From: Thauera sp. K11
GTDB lineage: Bacteria > Pseudomonadota > Gammaproteobacteria > Burkholderiales > Rhodocyclaceae
Direction: 5' to 3'
Length of the DNA stretch: 64,000 nucleotides
Assembly: GCF_002354895.1 (NCBI RefSeq)
Contig: NZ_CP023439.1
Coordinates: forward strand, 4,774,001 to 4,838,000
Positions 61,509 to 64,000 of this stretch are shown piece by piece; position 1 is the stretch's first letter, and every line of letters begins with the position of its first letter. The notes beneath the pieces were generated by a model that did no database searches, was not told where the DNA came from, and worked only from the letters and a program-made list of their open reading frames with translations. A program made the translations under genes and the position numbers.

Positions 61509-61613
61509 GGTCCGGCGCGGGCTGATGCGCGGAGCGGGCGAGCACTGTCCGAGTCCCGAGCGCAGCGAGGTCGAGTTGCGCAGAACGTGGAGTGCATCCG
61601 TCCGCACCGGACC
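61509..61613 (+). repeat. Dispersed imperfect-palindrome repeat, copy D
   Basis: About 105 bp with the same core as copies A and C (GCGGGCGAGCACTGTCCGAG, GAGCGCAGCGAGGTCGAGTT) but eroded ends (GGTCCGG and CCGGACC). It lies in the gap between rsmG and parA. Confidence 0.8.
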
Positions 61614-61745
61614 GGATTGGAACACCAGTGTGCGAACACGCGCCGGCCATGCCGCGGTCCGGCTGCTGCACTGCCGCATTGAAGTAAACTCCGGGTTTCG
61701 CGCCGTGCGCGATTCTCCTGCAACCGGACAAGGCTGAAGCCGAAC

Positions 61746-62516
61746 ATGGCCCGAATCTTCTGTGTCGCCAACCAGAAAGGCGGGGTGGGCAAGACCACCA
61801 CCTGCGTCAACCTCGCCGCCGCGCTGCACCTGGCCGGGCAGCGCACGCTGCTGGTCGACCTCGACCCGCAGGGCAACGCCACGATGGGCAGCGGGGTGGA
61901 CAAGCGCACGCTGGAAAAGTCGGTGTATCACCTGCTGGTCGGGCTGGCGGCGCTGGACGAAGCGCGGGTGAAGTCCGAAACCGGCGGCTACGACATCCTG
62001 CCGGCCAACCGCGACCTCGCCGGCGCCGAAGTGGAACTGGTCAACCTCGACAACCGCGAGAAGCGGCTGCGCGAAGCCCTGCGCGCCTTCGATGCCGAAT
62101 ACGACTTCGTGCTGATCGACTGCCCGCCGTCGCTGTCGATGCTGACGCTGAACGGCCTGTGCGCCGCCCACGGCGTGATCATCCCGATGCAGTGCGAGTA
62201 CTACGCGCTCGAAGGCCTGTCGGACCTGGTGAACACCATCAAGAAGGTGCACGCCAACCTCAACCGCGACCTCAAGATCATCGGCCTCTTGCGGGTGATG
62301 TTCGACCCGCGGGTGACGCTGCAGCAGCAGGTCTCCGCCCAACTCGAAGATCACTTCGGCGACAAGGTGTTCAACGCCATCGTGCCGCGCAACGTGCGCC
62401 TGGCCGAAGCGCCCAGCCACGGCATGCCGGGCGTGGTGTTCGACCGCGCGGCCAAGGGCGCGCAGGCCTACATGGCCTTCGCCACCGAGATGATCGAACG
62501 CGTCAGGACGCTGTGA
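61746..62516 (+). CDS. parA: Chromosome-partitioning ATPase ParA
   Basis: This 256-residue Walker-type ATPase of the Soj/ParA group has the deviant Walker A K-G-G-V-G-K-T-T (11-18), D-L-D-P-Q-G-N-A-T, D-C-P-P-S-L and P-M-Q-C-E-Y-Y-A-L-E-G-L. It moves origin regions together with ParB. It follows mnmG-rsmG, the usual order near a chromosome origin. Unusually, two small genes separate it from parB. Confidence 0.96.
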   Translation: MARIFCVANQKGGVGKTTTCVNLAAALHLAGQRTLLVDLDPQGNATMGSGVDKRTLEKSVYHLLVGLAALDEARVKSETGGYDILPANRDLAGAEVELVNLDNREKRLREALRAFDAEYDFVLIDCPPSLSMLTLNGLCAAHGVIIPMQCEYYALEGLSDLVNTIKKVHANLNRDLKIIGLLRVMFDPRVTLQQQVSAQLEDHFGDKVFNAIVPRNVRLAEAPSHGMPGVVFDRAAKGAQAYMAFATEMIERVRTL

Positions 62517-62526
62517 GGAGCCGACC

Positions 62527-62820
62527 ATGGGCCGCCTGCTCGACGAACTGATCGCCCGCCGCGAGGAAGTGCTGGCCTGCCTCGCCCGCCACCGCGCGTC
62601 CAACCCGCGGGTGTTCGGCTCGGTGGCGCGCGGCGAGGAAGGGGCGGACAGCGATATCGACCTGCTGGTGGAGCTTCCAGGCGATGTGTCCTCGTTCGAG
62701 GTTGTCCGCCTCAACCAGGAACTGGACGATGTGCTTGCGCACCGGGTGGACCTGGTCGTCGAGGACGAACTGCATCCGGCATTGCGGGTGAGGGTGCTGG
62801 CCGAGGCGCGTGCGCTGTGA
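62527..62820 (+). CDS. mntA: MntA-type antitoxin (MNT nucleotidyltransferase)
   Basis: This 97-residue minimal nucleotidyltransferase has exactly the family motif G-S-x10-D-x-D, seen as G-S-V-A-R-G-E-E-G-A-D-S-D-I-D (about 35-49), with a third Asp in V-D-L-V-V-E-D. In HepT/MntA systems this protein adds AMP to a Tyr on the toxin and so silences it. GAGGAG overlaps the parA stop, 5 to 10 bases before the ATG. It overlaps the hepT start by 4 bases. Confidence 0.92.
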   Translation: MGRLLDELIARREEVLACLARHRASNPRVFGSVARGEEGADSDIDLLVELPGDVSSFEVVRLNQELDDVLAHRVDLVVEDELHPALRVRVLAEARAL

Positions 62821-63179
62821 CGCGTGAGCGAGACATTCTGCTGCTGGTCGGCGACATGCTGGCAGCCCTGGATGAAATCGACACCTTCGCCCAGGTGGGC
62901 GAGGCGGTCTTCCTGGGCGACCTCCGGACGCAGCGGGCCATCGAGCGCAGTTTCGAGATACTCGGCGAGGCGGCCAACCAACTGCCCGCAGAGCCCAGGG
63001 CCCGGTACGCCGACGTGCCGTGGCGCGTCATCATCGATCACCGCAACCGCCTGATCCACGGCTATGCCTCGGTGGAGCCGGCGCGGGTCTGGCAAACCAT
63101 CGTGCGTGACCTGCCTGGCCTGCGTGTCAGTCTGGAACGACTACACTCCTTGATTCGGGGCGAGCAGCCCGACCAATGA
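62817..63179 (+). CDS. hepT: HepT-type toxin (HEPN RNase, DUF86)
   Basis: This 120-residue all-helical HEPN protein has the RNase motif R-x4-H-x-Y complete as R-N-R-L-I-H-G-Y (about 78-85); the Tyr is the residue modified by MntA. The start GTG overlaps the mntA stop. Its last codon is one base before the parB start. An inserted addiction module here would make loss of the par region costly, by inference. Confidence 0.92.
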   Translation: MTRERDILLLVGDMLAALDEIDTFAQVGEAVFLGDLRTQRAIERSFEILGEAANQLPAEPRARYADVPWRVIIDHRNRLIHGYASVEPARVWQTIVRDLPGLRVSLERLHSLIRGEQPDQ

Positions 63180-63180
63180 C

Positions 63181-64000
63181 ATGACCCCACCCAAACTCAA
63201 AGGCCTCGGCCGCGGCCTCGACGCCCTGCTGGCCGCCAACCGCGACGACGAAGCCGAGAAGGGCGAGCTGCAGACGCTCGCCACCGACGCGCTGCAGCCC
63301 GGCAAGTACCAGCCGCGCACCCGCATGGACCCCGGTTCGCTCGAAGAGCTGGCGGCGTCGATCAGGGCGCAGGGCGTGATGCAGCCGGTGCTGGTGCGCC
63401 CGCTCGCGCAGTTCGACGGCGAGCCGCGCTACGAGATCATCGCCGGCGAACGGCGCTGGCGCGCCTCGCAGATCGCCGGGCTCACCGCGCTGCCCTGCCT
63501 GGTGCGCGAGATCCCCGACGAGGCCGCGCTGGCGATGTCGCTGATCGAGAACATCCAGCGCGAGGACCTGAATCCGCTCGAAGAAGCGAGCGGCATCCAG
63601 CGCCTGATCGACGAGTTCACGATGACGCACCAGCAGGCGGCCGACGCGGTCGGCCGCTCGCGTCCGGCGGCGTCCAACCTGCTGCGGCTGCTGAACCTGG
63701 CCAAGCCGGTGCAGGAACTGCTGATGGCCGGCGACATCGACATGGGGCATGCGCGTGCGCTGCTGCCGCTCGACGGCGCCAGCCAGATCCAGCTCGCCAA
63801 CCTCGTCGCGGCGAAACAGTTGTCGGTGCGCGACACCGAGCGCCTCGTGCAGCAGGCGCTCAATCCGCGCCAGAAGAAGGCGGTGCCGCCGCCCGACCGC
63901 GATCTGCTGCGGCTGGAAGAGGAAATCGCCGACGTCATCGGCGCCACGGTCAAGATCAAGGCCAACAAGAAGGGCGCCGGCGAAGTGGTGATCCGCTTCG
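63181..64000 (+). CDS. parB: Chromosome-partitioning protein ParB (3' end outside the window)
   Basis: The first 273 residues of a ParB/Spo0J protein are present. The N-terminal ParA-contact peptide is K-G-L-G-R-G-L-D-A-L-L. The CTP-binding ParB/Srx domain follows with Y-Q-P-R, G-V-M-Q-P-V-L-V-R-P and G-E-R-R-W-R-A-S (about 82-89), then E-N-I-Q-R-E-D-L-N-P-L-E-E-A and the parS-reading helix-turn-helix (Q-A-D-A-V-G-R-S-R-P-A-A-S-N-L-L-R-L-L). The C-terminal dimer domain is cut by the edge. Confidence 0.96.
   Translation, partial: MTPPKLKGLGRGLDALLAANRDDEAEKGELQTLATDALQPGKYQPRTRMDPGSLEELAASIRAQGVMQPVLVRPLAQFDGEPRYEIIAGERRWRASQIAGLTALPCLVREIPDEAALAMSLIENIQREDLNPLEEASGIQRLIDEFTMTHQQAADAVGRSRPAASNLLRLLNLAKPVQELLMAGDIDMGHARALLPLDGASQIQLANLVAAKQLSVRDTERLVQQALNPRQKKAVPPPDRDLLRLEEEIADVIGATVKIKANKKGAGEVVIRF

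Overview
The window is high-GC DNA, fully assigned to genes on both strands apart from one AT-richer island. The gene content points to a betaproteobacterium of the Rhodocyclales type (Azoarcus/Thauera-like): an oxygen-sensitive pyruvate:ferredoxin oxidoreductase paired with a dihydroorotate dehydrogenase-like protein, selB-selC, a Liv-type ABC transporter, a sigma-54-dependent carboxylate module, and mnmG-rsmG-parA-parB, which normally lies near a chromosome origin. The genus is inferred from gene content and was not tested.

Layout. 1-16.8 kb holds a truncated lipoprotein gene, a VOC protein, a GspE/PilB-type ATPase, selB, a 16-copy hexanucleotide repeat, selC (tRNA-Sec), tpx, a manganese exporter of the GDT1/MneA family under a yybP-ykoY riboswitch, a LysR regulator, nifJ with its DHOD-like partner, an ABC exporter whose ATPase motifs are eroded, and a divergent SDR/AraC pair. 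17.2-38.0 kb is a contact-dependent inhibition (CDI) island. It has one full-length cdiA (about 3,584 aa) with an overlapping two-helix immunity gene, then two large orphan cdiA-CT modules, each followed by a small AT-rich immunity gene. A fourth module, reduced to about 100 residues of toxin, overlaps its own immunity gene. No cdiB is present. 38.3-48.2 kb is housekeeping: amn, an enoyl-CoA hydratase, a LEA14-like lipoprotein, a DUF924 protein, a cold-shock/DUF1294 fusion, a MarR/thioredoxin-like pair with twin palindromic operators, an MsbA-like exporter, leuA and an Lrp/AsnC regulator.

48.6-58.7 kb is a five-gene Liv-type ABC transporter, then a sigma-54 activator, then a GntP permease and a fused CoA-transferase behind a -24/-12 promoter. 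These would let the cell import and activate a short-chain organic acid, but the substrate cannot be read from sequence. 58.9-64.0 kb is mnmG-rsmG, parA, a HepT/MntA (HEPN/MNT) toxin-antitoxin pair inserted between parA and parB, and a parB cut by the right edge. A dispersed imperfect-palindrome repeat of about 105 bp sits in three intergenic gaps (48.2, 53.4 and 61.5 kb), with a partial fourth copy at 48.4 kb.

The most unusual region is the CDI island. The full-length gene and the orphan modules share 2.2-2.7 kb of near-identical sequence ending exactly at a Ser-Asp-Thr-Gln-Tyr-Asn motif, after which each toxin is unrelated. Module 2 equals the full-length gene minus an in-frame 2,634-bp stretch lost between two copies of a 16-bp repeat. 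Module 3 has no start codon and opens immediately after a stop. This is the arrangement expected of a toxin-switching locus driven by homologous recombination.
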